Assembly: GCA_964503315.1 (NCBI GenBank)
Contig: CAZCZL010000006.1
Span: forward strand, 62,001 to 126,000
From: FEB-12 sp964503315
GTDB lineage: Bacteria > Zixibacteria > MSB-5A5 > GN15 > FEB-12
Direction: 5' to 3'
DNA length: 64,000 nucleotides
The position numbers and the translations under genes were made by a program. Below are positions 17,444 to 25,224 of the stretch, piece after piece (positions within the stretch are counted from its first letter, which is position 1; every line of letters starts with the position of its first letter). The notes below the pieces were generated by a model, which saw only the letters and a list, made by a program, of their open reading frames with translations, did not search any database and had not been told where the DNA came from.

Positions 17444-17968
17444 TTAGCTGTTCTGATCGCGATTCGTGAACCAGGCCGCCGGGTTCTCAGCGAAATGGAC
17501 GCAGGAGTTGAGGACTTTCGCGTGCATGGACTCCTCGTGGATCAGCCAGGCATAGAACTTCTTGATCTTGGGGTTGGAGGACTGGGCGACCTGCTCGGCG
17601 TAAAAGTCCTCGGCACCATTTTCGAATTTGAGAGCGGTTTTGTAGGCCTCGATATCGGACAGGGTCGGTTTGATTTCGTTGCGCAGTTCGGCCATGCGGT
17701 CATTAAAAGCGACCAGCCGCTGGTCAGCATCGCTCTCTTCTGTATCCAAAGCATTTTCGCCGTCAGACTCCTCCAGCGACTGGTAGAACTCCTGAATACG
17801 GCGGATATGCTTGTCTTCCTCAGCAGCCAGAAATTCAAAGGTCTGTTTGGCGGCCTTACCGGTGACGGTGGCGGCGGCCTCCGCGAAGAAACGCTTCCCT
17901 TCTTGCTCAAGTTGAAGCGCTACTTTAAGCGGCTCAAGTAATTCGTCGAGTTTCTGTCTATCCGGCAT
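17444..17968 (-). CDS. Ferritin-like diiron protein, second copy
   Basis: A 174-residue homolog of the protein at 12755. Ligand patterns: 'ALQLEQEGKRFF', 'AAEEDKH', 'ALKFENGAEDFY' and 'IHEESMH', i.e. two ExxH-containing helices. The insert between the helix pairs (residues about 68-85) is acidic. No rubredoxin domain. AAGGAAACG precedes the start. It lies 35 bp after the ABC permease gene on the same strand and may be co-transcribed. Confidence 0.8.
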   Translation of the reverse strand: MPDRQKLDELLEPLKVALQLEQEGKRFFAEAAATVTGKAAKQTFEFLAAEEDKHIRRIQEFYQSLEESDGENALDTEESDADQRLVAFNDRMAELRNEIKPTLSDIEAYKTALKFENGAEDFYAEQVAQSSNPKIKKFYAWLIHEESMHAKVLNSCVHFAENPAAWFTNRDQNS

Positions 17969-18003
17969 ATGAGGGTCGTTTCCTTGCGAGTGTGCGTGAA
18001 CGA

Positions 18004-18792
18004 TCAGTAGTCCTTGCGCTTCAGGTAAACCAGCGTGACAATAACCAGGGTCAGACCAAACAGCGCGTTGGTCCAGACGGGGACCCAGGTCTCGACCGGC
18101 TGCCCGATTGCCAGAGAAACGCCCACCTTGGACATCTCAGAGGACTTGGGAAGTATGTAGTAAACTGTGTCAACTATGGTGGACGCGATATTCGAATTGA
18201 AGAACATTTTTATCGCCTCCCGGCCGGTCAGGATAAACTGGAACATCCAGATCATGAAGGCTGAGACGATGGCGAGGGCCGTGGAGCCGCTAAAGACCCC
18301 CGCGGCAAAGGTGATGGATAACCAGACCAGTATCTGCAACGCGCCAATACCAATCAGCATCAGAATACCAGGCGCAAATGACTTGTCTACCATACTGAAG
18401 GTGAGATAAACAAGGAAGCTGGCCAACAGAACCGAACCGCCATAGACTACCCAAACGGAGGTCAGTTTGGACAGAAACAGAAACGTCCGCGAAACCGGCT
18501 TGGAAAGGAAGTAATCGGCCCTTCCCCTCTCCAACATATGGGTAATTGAGGAGGCTGAGGACATGACGACGAGAAAAATGAGGAACGCAAGGAAGAGGTC
18601 GACCACATTCATGGCCCTGACTGCGGCCTGCTCAGCAAGGGCGCTCACATCGGCGCCGTCTACCTGCATCTTGATTTCAATACTCCGCGAGGCCGATGCC
18701 AGAAGTATGGCTATTATGGTCAGAATAGCAATGACCCAAAGGATCTTCTGGTCGCGCATTTCGGCGAAGGTGTCCCGAGTTATCCCTCTCAT
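18004..18792 (-). CDS. ABC-2 type transporter permease
   Basis: A 262-residue membrane protein with six hydrophobic segments, of the NosY-like ABC-2 family. It has a periplasmic loop after helix 1 and the conserved 'GRADYFLSKPVSRTFLFLSKL' coupling region around residue 90. The start overlaps the end of the ATPase gene by 4 nt, so the two form one exporter. Substrate unknown. Confidence 0.9.
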   Translation of the reverse strand: MRGITRDTFAEMRDQKILWVIAILTIIAILLASASRSIEIKMQVDGADVSALAEQAAVRAMNVVDLFLAFLIFLVVMSSASSITHMLERGRADYFLSKPVSRTFLFLSKLTSVWVVYGGSVLLASFLVYLTFSMVDKSFAPGILMLIGIGALQILVWLSITFAAGVFSGSTALAIVSAFMIWMFQFILTGREAIKMFFNSNIASTIVDTVYYILPKSSEMSKVGVSLAIGQPVETWVPVWTNALFGLTLVIVTLVYLKRKDY

Positions 18793-19721
18793 ACGACCTG
18801 CTCCTGTTTGCCACGCACGGCCTCAAAAAAGGACTGCTCCAGAGATATCTTCACCGGTCGGACCGCCTGGATATTGATGCGCTTGAGGCGAAGTTGGTCG
18901 ATGATGTAGTTGATATCCTCATCTTTGTTCAACTCGACCAGCATCTTATCAGAAGAGACGGAACGAATCTTCCCCATCTCTTCAGGAATCTCAATCAAAT
19001 GGTCGCCGATAGACGCCTCAATCTCAAATTGGCTTTGTCGGGTGGTTAGCGAACTGACGGTGCCGATGCGGACGATCTGTCCGCGGGAGAGAATAGCGAC
19101 TCTGTCGGCGGCCTGTTCGACCTCTGATAGGAGGTGTGAGTTAATAATAATGGTCTTGCCGGCTTCTTTCAATCGGAGCAGGATCTCCCTGATCTCAACT
19201 TTGCCTACGGGGTCAATGCCATCGGTAGGTTCATCAAGCATCAGGATGTCAGGGTCGGCGATGAGCGCCTGAGCCAGACCGATACGCTGGGTCATCCCTT
19301 TGGAGTACTTCTTGATCTTGGTCGTGGCCCACTTATCCATCCCTACCATGGGAAGTAATCGTTGCGCGGAGAGGTCAATTTCGGAGTCCGGAATGCCATG
19401 AAGCCGTCCGGTGGTGCGGAGTAGCCCTTCGCCGGTCAGGTGGTTCGGGAAACGGTGGTTCTCCGGCAGATAACCGACCTTGGCGCGAGACTCGGGATCC
19501 TGGGGTGGCAGGCCGTTGATAGTTGCCTGGCCGGAAGTGGCACGGACTATGCTCAGAAGAATCTTGAAGAGAGTGGTTTTTCCGGCTCCGTTAGGGCCTA
19601 GAAGACCAAATATCTCGCCGTGCTGGATCTGAAGGCTGACGCGGTCGAGAGCGATAACGTTCCCCTTGCGCAAGCGGGTATCGTATATCTTGGTCAGGTC
19701 TGTAACTTCGATAATATTCAT
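18789..19721 (-). CDS. ABC transporter ATP-binding protein
   Basis: A 310-residue ATPase: Walker A GPNGAGKTT, Q-loop 'VGYLPENHRFP', signature 'YSKGMTQRIGLAQAL' (a variant of LSGGQ), Walker B 'DILMLDEPTDGIDP', and H-loop 'NSHLLSEVEQ'. A C-terminal 90-residue extension is typical of NosF/CcmA-like ABC-2 exporters. The frame is open to 19760; the ATG at 19721 ('MNIIEVTDL') is chosen by homology, though no good binding site precedes either start. Confidence 0.9.
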   Translation of the reverse strand: MNIIEVTDLTKIYDTRLRKGNVIALDRVSLQIQHGEIFGLLGPNGAGKTTLFKILLSIVRATSGQATINGLPPQDPESRAKVGYLPENHRFPNHLTGEGLLRTTGRLHGIPDSEIDLSAQRLLPMVGMDKWATTKIKKYSKGMTQRIGLAQALIADPDILMLDEPTDGIDPVGKVEIREILLRLKEAGKTIIINSHLLSEVEQAADRVAILSRGQIVRIGTVSSLTTRQSQFEIEASIGDHLIEIPEEMGKIRSVSSDKMLVELNKDEDINYIIDQLRLKRINIQAVRPVKISLEQSFFEAVRGKQEQVV

Positions 19722-19809
19722 AGGTTTACGGCGGCGCCATTCTCCCGCGCACCGGCTCAAAGTAGAGTGTTCTGCTCTTCAACACAAGAACAAAAAGACT
19801 ATCCAAGTC

Positions 19810-19839
19810 TTGACCTTTTAGTAGGTTGGGCTGTATATT
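19810..19839 (+). promoter_or_regulatory. Promoter of the DUF1573 cluster
   Basis: TTGACC (19810-19815), 18-bp spacer, TATATT (19834-19839), about 50 bp before the first DUF1573 start. It lies in the divergent region with the ABC exporter. Confidence 0.5.
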
Positions 19840-19890
19840 GTGGTGAATTTTCGGGGAGAAAGTCGTGATATTTGGGTATAAGTGAGCAGT

Positions 19891-20589
19891 ATGAGATTTG
19901 CATGGCTGGCATTACTACTGATATTCTCCGCTCAAGGGATTTCTGCCGAGCCTCGATTGGTTATAGCTGGCAACAGATTTGACTTTGGTACTACACCGCA
20001 GCATTCGACGCTGACGCAGTACTTCTGGTTTCATTCGGCCGGGACAGACACGGTGAAGATCACCAAAGTTGAGACGGGATGTGATTGCACCACAATGCCT
20101 TTAGAGAAAACCATCCTTGCGCCGGGCGACTCAATGAAGGTTGGTGTGAATTGGGACACGCAAGCCAGCGTGGGAAGCAGCGGAAAGTATCCGCGCATTC
20201 ATATTGCAGGGCAGCAGGACCCGGAGAGGCTGTTCCTGACGGCGTCAGTGACCCTCTTCCCCGACTCGGCGCGGCCGATCTCGGTGAAGCCGTACAGGGC
20301 GGAGTTGTCAAAGATGAGCAACCGCTCGGTAGATTCGGTACGCGTGATGCTGACCAATCACAGTGAACTACCGGTTGCGCTGAAGGTGACATCGGCTCAG
20401 GTGGCTGAATTCCGCGTGACGGTGCCAGACAGCCTGCGGGCCAAAGAGACGGTGGCGATGGTGATCGCGGTAGCGCCTGAGTTCCAGGACAAGGAATTCT
20501 CCCGGTCAATTACGCTCTCGTATGACGGTGGCGCGGTCAGCGTGATCGGCAATATTACTGTTCCGGTACGAAGGAAAATAATCTCCTGA
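19891..20589 (+). CDS. Secreted DUF1573 protein A (CDC motif)
   Basis: A 232-residue protein with a signal peptide (residues 1-19, cleavage near 'GISA'). The N-terminal DUF1573 domain is an Ig-like beta sandwich of the ASPM/SPD-2/hydin type: 'RFDFGTTPQ', then C64-D-C66 ('ETGCDCTTMPLE') and 'LAPGDSMKV'. The second half is another beta domain. Function of the family is unknown; it is periplasmic or surface-bound. A GTG at 19882 is an alternative start. First of three tandem paralogs and the most diverged. Confidence 0.85.
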   Translation: MRFAWLALLLIFSAQGISAEPRLVIAGNRFDFGTTPQHSTLTQYFWFHSAGTDTVKITKVETGCDCTTMPLEKTILAPGDSMKVGVNWDTQASVGSSGKYPRIHIAGQQDPERLFLTASVTLFPDSARPISVKPYRAELSKMSNRSVDSVRVMLTNHSELPVALKVTSAQVAEFRVTVPDSLRAKETVAMVIAVAPEFQDKEFSRSITLSYDGGAVSVIGNITVPVRRKIIS

Positions 20590-20654
20590 TGCCGATATCA
20601 GGAAGAGATAACCGATAGCAACGGGCATTAGTTGAAAGGATCGAATAGATATCC

Positions 20655-21404
20655 ATGAAGAAAACCTTGCTCGGAGTTTCGTTGGGATTGGCGGTGTTGG
20701 GGGCTCAGGCACTGGGAGCCCCGCGAATGACCATTCCGAAGGCGGAGTTCGATTTCGGGTTCGTGCCTCAGAATTCGACGATCTCGCACGTCTTCTGGCT
20801 GCACTCGAATGGTGACGACAGCCTGAAGATCATCAAAGTGGTCCCTGGCTGAGGATGCACCAAGGCGCCTCTGGAAAAAGAGGTTATTGCTGTCGGTGAC
20901 AGCACACGGCTTGAGATCATTTTCGAGACGAAGTCATACACGAATGTGGTGATGAAATCACCGCAGATCGAGACAAATGAAGGTCCGCCGAACAAATTCG
21001 TGCGGATATCGGCAAATGTGGTGGCGCGACCGGACTCAACGTATCCGGTGGTAATCAAACCGTACAAGCTCGACCTGACGCAATTCGGCGAGAAGGTACG
21101 GAGCGAGATAAAGTTCACGATCAACAATCTCGCCTCGAGCGACCTGCATCCGAGTGTGGCGTTCGCGCCGGATCAGCTTTTGGAAGTAGTACTTCCGAAA
21201 GTAGTCCCCGCGGGCAAGTCGGCGGAGGGCGTGGTTCGCCTGAAGAAGGACGCGCTTGATAAGCAGATCGACAAGTCGATCACGCTTCAGTTCGATGACG
21301 AAAAACAGAGCCGGTTCACGATACCGGTGAAGCGACAGATCCGTGGCACGGCCCAGGCGGCCGCCGCTCCGACGACTGTCGAGCCTCAGGGAGGCTCGCA
21401 CTAG
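20655..21404 (+). CDS. DUF1573 protein B, predicted selenoprotein (UGC motif, internal TGA)
   Basis: A 249-residue frame interrupted only by TGA at 20850-20852 (codon 66). Signal peptide 1-22, then the DUF1573 domain. Around the TGA the protein reads 'KVVPG-U-GCTKAPLE'. Paralog C reads 'NVVPG-C-GCTKAPLE', with its Cys also at residue 66. After the TGA the frame continues for 183 codons with clear homology to C through to the end ('SRFTIPVKRQ'). A SECIS-like hairpin starts 15 nt after the TGA. TGA is an ordinary stop elsewhere here (phoU, ccmD), so a genetic code change is excluded. If read as Sec, the protein carries a U-x-C redox-type pair. The alternative is a nonsense mutation in a recent pseudogene. 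sel genes are not in the window. Confidence 0.72.
20858..20898 (+). promoter_or_regulatory. Putative bacterial SECIS element
   Basis: Perfect stem CCTCT (20868-20872)/AGAGG (20879-20883) with apical loop GGAAAA, beginning 15 nt after the TGA. The first two loop bases are GG, 21-22 nt after the TGA, as in E. coli fdhF and the general bacterial SECIS rule. A possible lower helix pairs CACC (20858-20861) with GGTG (20895-20898). Paralog C, with TGC at this place, lacks this hairpin. Confidence 0.6.
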
Positions 21405-21435
21405 CTCTCTTCCCTGTCGCGATATTGGTGAAAAG

Positions 21436-21459
21436 GGCCGCCTGATGGCGGCCTTTTTT
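21436..21459 (+). terminator. Terminator after DUF1573 B
   Basis: GGCCGCC (21436-21442), loop TGAT, GGCGGCC (21447-21453), then TTTTTT. A textbook intrinsic terminator, which separates gene B from gene C. Confidence 0.9.
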
Positions 21460-21550
21460 GTGGCAGACCACAGATTACCGTCCGCCAGTGAACCACTGAT
21501 GTGTACAACTGGTTACAACGATACATTGATGAATGGATGGAGGTAAGCTG

Positions 21551-22291
21551 ATGCGAAAGATATTTGGAATGACCGGCCTGCTCCTGCTCGCGGCCACGGT
21601 AACGGGATGGAGCGCGCCACGGCTGGTGTTGCCGGAGTCGGAGTTTGACTTTGGCTACTCGCCGCAGAACTCATCAATTAGCCATGTTTTTTGGCTCAAA
21701 TCCGCGGGTGACGACACGCTCCTCATTAAGAATGTTGTGCCCGGGTGCGGTTGCACCAAGGCGCCGCTGGAGCGCGATAAGATAGCGGCTGGCGACAGCA
21801 CTCGCCTGGAGATCGTTTTCTCCACCGGCAGTTACCAGGGCGCCGTGGCCAAAAACCCCAAGATCGAAACCAACGAAGGGGCTCCCAACAAGTTTCTGCG
21901 CATTCTGACGAGAGTTATGACACGACCGGACTCAACTTATCCTCTAGTTGTCAAACCGTACAAAGTTGACCTATCGCAATTTGGCGATAAAGCGCGCGAG
22001 GAGACGAAGTTCACCCTGGTAAACAAGACGGACAAATCGCTCACGCCGCAAATAGTCTCTACTTTTGACGATTGTTTTAAGGTCACTCTACCCAAGTCAA
22101 TTCCTGCCGGAGGCTCCGCGGACGGGATCATCGCAATCAAACCTGACATGAAACTCAGGGGGTTCGAGAAGTCCTTTACGATTGAGCTCAACGACGATGC
22201 AAAGAGTCGGTACACAATTCCGGTGAAGAGACAGCTGAGGAACGAGGTACAGACTTCGGTTCAGCAAAACGTAAACGTCTCACACAAGTAG
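21551..22291 (+). CDS. Secreted DUF1573 protein C (CGC motif)
   Basis: A 246-residue protein; ATG 21551 lies 7 bp after GGAGG. Signal peptide 1-22 (cleavage near 'TGWSA'). DUF1573 domain with 'EFDFGYSPQNSSISHVFWL' and C66-G-C68 ('VVPGCGCTKAPLE'), then 'GDSTRLEIVFSTGSY'. A second beta domain ends in 'SRYTIPVKRQ'. It is close to protein B along its full length and is the direct Cys reference for B's TGA codon. Own ribosome binding site and flanking terminators suggest a separate transcript. Confidence 0.87.
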   Translation: MRKIFGMTGLLLLAATVTGWSAPRLVLPESEFDFGYSPQNSSISHVFWLKSAGDDTLLIKNVVPGCGCTKAPLERDKIAAGDSTRLEIVFSTGSYQGAVAKNPKIETNEGAPNKFLRILTRVMTRPDSTYPLVVKPYKVDLSQFGDKAREETKFTLVNKTDKSLTPQIVSTFDDCFKVTLPKSIPAGGSADGIIAIKPDMKLRGFEKSFTIELNDDAKSRYTIPVKRQLRNEVQTSVQQNVNVSHK

Positions 22292-22305
22292 GCCGCACCT
22301 CAAAG

Positions 22306-22340
22306 AAAAACGGCCGTCCAGATCCCGGGCGGCCGTTTTT
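22306..22340 (+). terminator. Bidirectional terminator
   Basis: An 11-bp stem AAAAACGGCCG (22306-22316)/CGGCCGTTTTT (22330-22340) with a 13-nt loop lies between the convergent DUF1573 C and GWxTD genes. A/T runs on both sides serve both directions. Confidence 0.9.
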
Positions 22341-22356
22341 CTGTTCTATCGCGTTA

Positions 22357-23811
22357 TCAGTACTGATCGAGCAGTTCTTCCTTGAGGAAATCCGCCCAGG
22401 TCTGATCGAAACGTTCCGTGTCCACCGTAGAATGCACTAACTTATATTCGTTGTCCCCTTTAAGATCCTGGAAGACAAAGAGCTTCCCCTCCTTGATGCC
22501 TCGATAATACCAGATCATGAATGGCTCGCCGGTACGCGGAGTCGGAACATCCTTGATCTGATCCCAGGGGCCGTAGACCATGTAGATCCTTCCGCGGTCA
22601 GAGGACCAACCATCGGTCCTTCCCGCCAACCGAGAAAATCGCTCGTTAACGAAACGATACCGTTTGATCATTTCGATACGGTTTTCGATGACCGGAGTGA
22701 GCGGGTCATCGTCATGCTCCCGCCAGTACTGCTGGAGGAAGTTCAGTTTCCCCTCATCCGACAGACGATTCATGATCCCCTGCTGTTCCGGACCAAGCAT
22801 ATACCGGGTGAGATTTATCTTCTCCTGCAGGGTCAATGAGTCGTAGGGATCGACCAGTGTGTCCTGCGCGGCCGCAACCGCGATATTGGCTCGTGGCTGA
22901 ATTCTCTGAAGTTGTACGACGGCGGTATCCGCCTGGTGGCTGGAAAGATCAGTCGCAATGGCGCGGAAAATGAGTTTGGTGCCGTAGATCGCGCTGATAT
23001 CTATCGGCTGAGCGATGACGGCTGTCGCGCCGGGTTTGGGCCGCTCAGTAAATCCAAAATCCTGAAGCACAGTGCCGAGAGAATCGAGGATCGCATAATT
23101 GACACGATATTTCGAGCCGCTGTCGGTCAGCGTCAAGTTGTACAACTCGGCAAAGAAGTAACAGGTGCTATCTTTGACACTGAAAGTGCCGGTCGGGATA
23201 GTGAATATCTTAAAGCCGTGTTTGACCAGACGATCCTGCGCCGCGGCGGCGGTGTCTTTGACCGTGAGTATCCGGTGAGCCATGAGCGGGCCTGCGATTT
23301 CGAGTCTTGCAGTCTGCGGCGGTGAGACCACCACCGAACGGAGAAAAACATCGGCGGTCCGTTTGCTGACAGCGTCGATCACCGATACATTCGCGGTATA
23401 TCGCCCCGGTTTGACCAAAAGCGAGAGCTTGTTGAACAGAGTCATCTCGGTGGCTGCGGCGGCGATGGTGTCCTCTACCCTGACGGAAAAGTAGGTGTTG
23501 GCGGAATCTATGGGGAAGGCGGCGGAGTCAAATAGTGTCACCTGGGCGAAAACTCGGCCATAAAATGACGAATCGGAGGAATCGGGTCGAAAGAAATCGA
23601 GGCCGGTCTGGTTGACGGTGAAGGGGAACTCCACCACTGCCACCGAATCATAGGCGGGGTTGTTGTAGCAGAGCGAGGTCGCATACGCAACCAGTCGCTT
23701 TTCTACTGCCCCGGCTGATGAATAGGCCGAAATCGAGACCAGGAGCAGTCCCACGCACACACGGAACCATCCGGCCGCGCGATCAAAAATCAGGGCGCTG
23801 ATTGAGCCCAT
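22357..23811 (-). CDS. Exported GWxTD-domain protein
   Basis: A 484-residue protein. ATG 23811 gives an N-terminal hydrophobic segment ('WFRVCVGLLLVSISAYSSAGA'). Residues about 40-330 are beta-rich repeats; the last 110 residues are the GWxTD domain: 'LAGRTDGWSSDRGRIYMVYGPWDQIKD...PFMIWYYRG...FVFQDLKGDNEYKLVHST'. The domain is of unknown function, frequent in Ignavibacteria, Acidobacteria and related lineages. The frame is open upstream to 24033 but those codons overlap the previous gene; the chosen start overlaps it by 29 nt. ATG 23841 is an alternative. Confidence 0.8.
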   Translation of the reverse strand: MGSISALIFDRAAGWFRVCVGLLLVSISAYSSAGAVEKRLVAYATSLCYNNPAYDSVAVVEFPFTVNQTGLDFFRPDSSDSSFYGRVFAQVTLFDSAAFPIDSANTYFSVRVEDTIAAAATEMTLFNKLSLLVKPGRYTANVSVIDAVSKRTADVFLRSVVVSPPQTARLEIAGPLMAHRILTVKDTAAAAQDRLVKHGFKIFTIPTGTFSVKDSTCYFFAELYNLTLTDSGSKYRVNYAILDSLGTVLQDFGFTERPKPGATAVIAQPIDISAIYGTKLIFRAIATDLSSHQADTAVVQLQRIQPRANIAVAAAQDTLVDPYDSLTLQEKINLTRYMLGPEQQGIMNRLSDEGKLNFLQQYWREHDDDPLTPVIENRIEMIKRYRFVNERFSRLAGRTDGWSSDRGRIYMVYGPWDQIKDVPTPRTGEPFMIWYYRGIKEGKLFVFQDLKGDNEYKLVHSTVDTERFDQTWADFLKEELLDQY

Positions 23812-25126
23812 CGTACGGATATTGTAGTCTGTAATCGCCATCTTCGTTTTGATCCACAAAGGTAAACCGCCGGTATTTTCCTTCCCGATAGTAATGCCAG
23901 ATCTGATACGGGAAGTAAGCCGGCGAAATGGGGTGATCATCGATCTGATCCGGTTCGCCGAACTGAATATAGATGCGTCCGCGATCGGTCCGCCAACCTT
24001 CCCGGCGAAGGTGCCTGAATTGGTGGTTGGCATAGGTGATACGGCGGTAGAACTCGCGCTTGGTCTCGTTTTCGAGTGTTCCGGGAGTAGGGTCTCTCCC
24101 CTCCCAAAATGAGTTAAACGCCTGGATCTTCTCTTCCATCGACTGGAGTTTCTTCATGCCGGAGAGCTCGGCCGAATTAGAGATATAGGCGAGTTGTTCG
24201 ACGGCGGCCTCAAAGTCGTGGCGCAGGAGCGCTTCCTGCGACCACTGGATAGTGAACGACTCATTGCGAGAATCGAGTTTTTTGGCCCTGTGGCCGCGAA
24301 TGTAGACTTCGAGATTGTAGTCGCCGGGGAGATAGTCCGCGAGGGCGATGTCGCGAATCTGACGAGTAACCGGCTCAGTTAAGTCCATCCAGAGAGTGTC
24401 CCGGTAAAGCATCCCTTTGAACGGCGAACGCAGTATGGTCTCCACGTAGACCTTGGCATCCTCACTTGAGCCCCGATAGATCTCAAAATAGTAGATCAGG
24501 CGAGTGGAATCATCGCCGCCGAAGAACCGGGAGACCGAAGGAATGACGGTGATATCTCCTTTGTCGAAAATGCCCGGTTCGCCGGTGCGTGAATGAGCTT
24601 CCTGAACAAAGAGCAGGTCGGACGTGGTCGGATCACTGACATCGTGATCAGGCAAATTGACGCGGAACTCCCGGTTATGGATATGGCCGGAACCGATATC
24701 TCGCAACGTCGTCTCGAGTGTGTATTTGCCTGGCGGGAGCTCGACATTGATCTGACTGGTCCGATAGTCAAAGCGAGACTGGGTTGCCTCGTAGTTCGGC
24801 ACCCGGACTGTTCTCGTCTGGTCGAGGGACTTGATCTGCTCACCGTCGGAATCAATGACCCGAATGACGAATGCAAACTCAGCCACAAACTCGCCTTCTT
24901 TCTGCGAGAATTGCAGGCCGAAATTGAAGACTTGGTAGTAGACCTCAAGTCGAGACAGGGAGTCTCCGGGAAGGTCGAATCCAGCGTAGTCCACGAAGAA
25001 CGTCGGTTGGCCGATTTCCGTCTCCTGGGTGCGCTGTTCGGCCCGGGTATCGCGACGGGTAAGGGCGCAACTGGCCACAAGCAGGCAGGCTGCCACTACG
25101 GTGATGTACAGAAGTGCTCTTCGCAT
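23783..25126 (-). CDS. GWxTD-domain lipoprotein
   Basis: A 447-residue protein. The N-terminus MRRALLYITVVAACLLVASC is a lipoprotein signal with lipobox LVASC. The middle is beta-rich, with Ig-like strands. The C-terminal GWxTD domain reads 'REGWRTDRGRIYIQFGEPDQIDD...PYQIWHYYREGKYRRFTFVDQNEDGDYRLQYP'. It precedes and slightly overlaps a second GWxTD gene, so the pair is co-transcribed and probably works together at the envelope. Function unknown. Confidence 0.85.
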   Translation of the reverse strand: MRRALLYITVVAACLLVASCALTRRDTRAEQRTQETEIGQPTFFVDYAGFDLPGDSLSRLEVYYQVFNFGLQFSQKEGEFVAEFAFVIRVIDSDGEQIKSLDQTRTVRVPNYEATQSRFDYRTSQINVELPPGKYTLETTLRDIGSGHIHNREFRVNLPDHDVSDPTTSDLLFVQEAHSRTGEPGIFDKGDITVIPSVSRFFGGDDSTRLIYYFEIYRGSSEDAKVYVETILRSPFKGMLYRDTLWMDLTEPVTRQIRDIALADYLPGDYNLEVYIRGHRAKKLDSRNESFTIQWSQEALLRHDFEAAVEQLAYISNSAELSGMKKLQSMEEKIQAFNSFWEGRDPTPGTLENETKREFYRRITYANHQFRHLRREGWRTDRGRIYIQFGEPDQIDDHPISPAYFPYQIWHYYREGKYRRFTFVDQNEDGDYRLQYPYDGLNQRPDF

Positions 25127-25224
25127 GGTGCTGTCTAGTTTCTAACCTTTGGTTATCGAGACAGTTCCAATTTAGACCTGTCGGGGCAAAAGGCAAGTCT
25201 TAATTGGACTTACAGAAGCGCCGG

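Noticed and set aside
20655..20852. Short 65-residue secreted peptide ending at TGA
   Set aside because: The frame continues after the TGA with strong homology to the neighbouring paralog, so a separate short peptide is less likely than recoding or a nonsense mutation.
20850..20852. Genome-wide reassignment of TGA to an amino acid
   Set aside because: TGA ends phoU, ccmD and other genes at the expected family C-termini, so it is a normal stop in this genome.
21746..21790. GCGC...GCGC hairpin after the CGC codon of DUF1573 C
   Set aside because: Only a 4-bp stem, different in position and loop from the SECIS-like hairpin, and the codon here is TGC.
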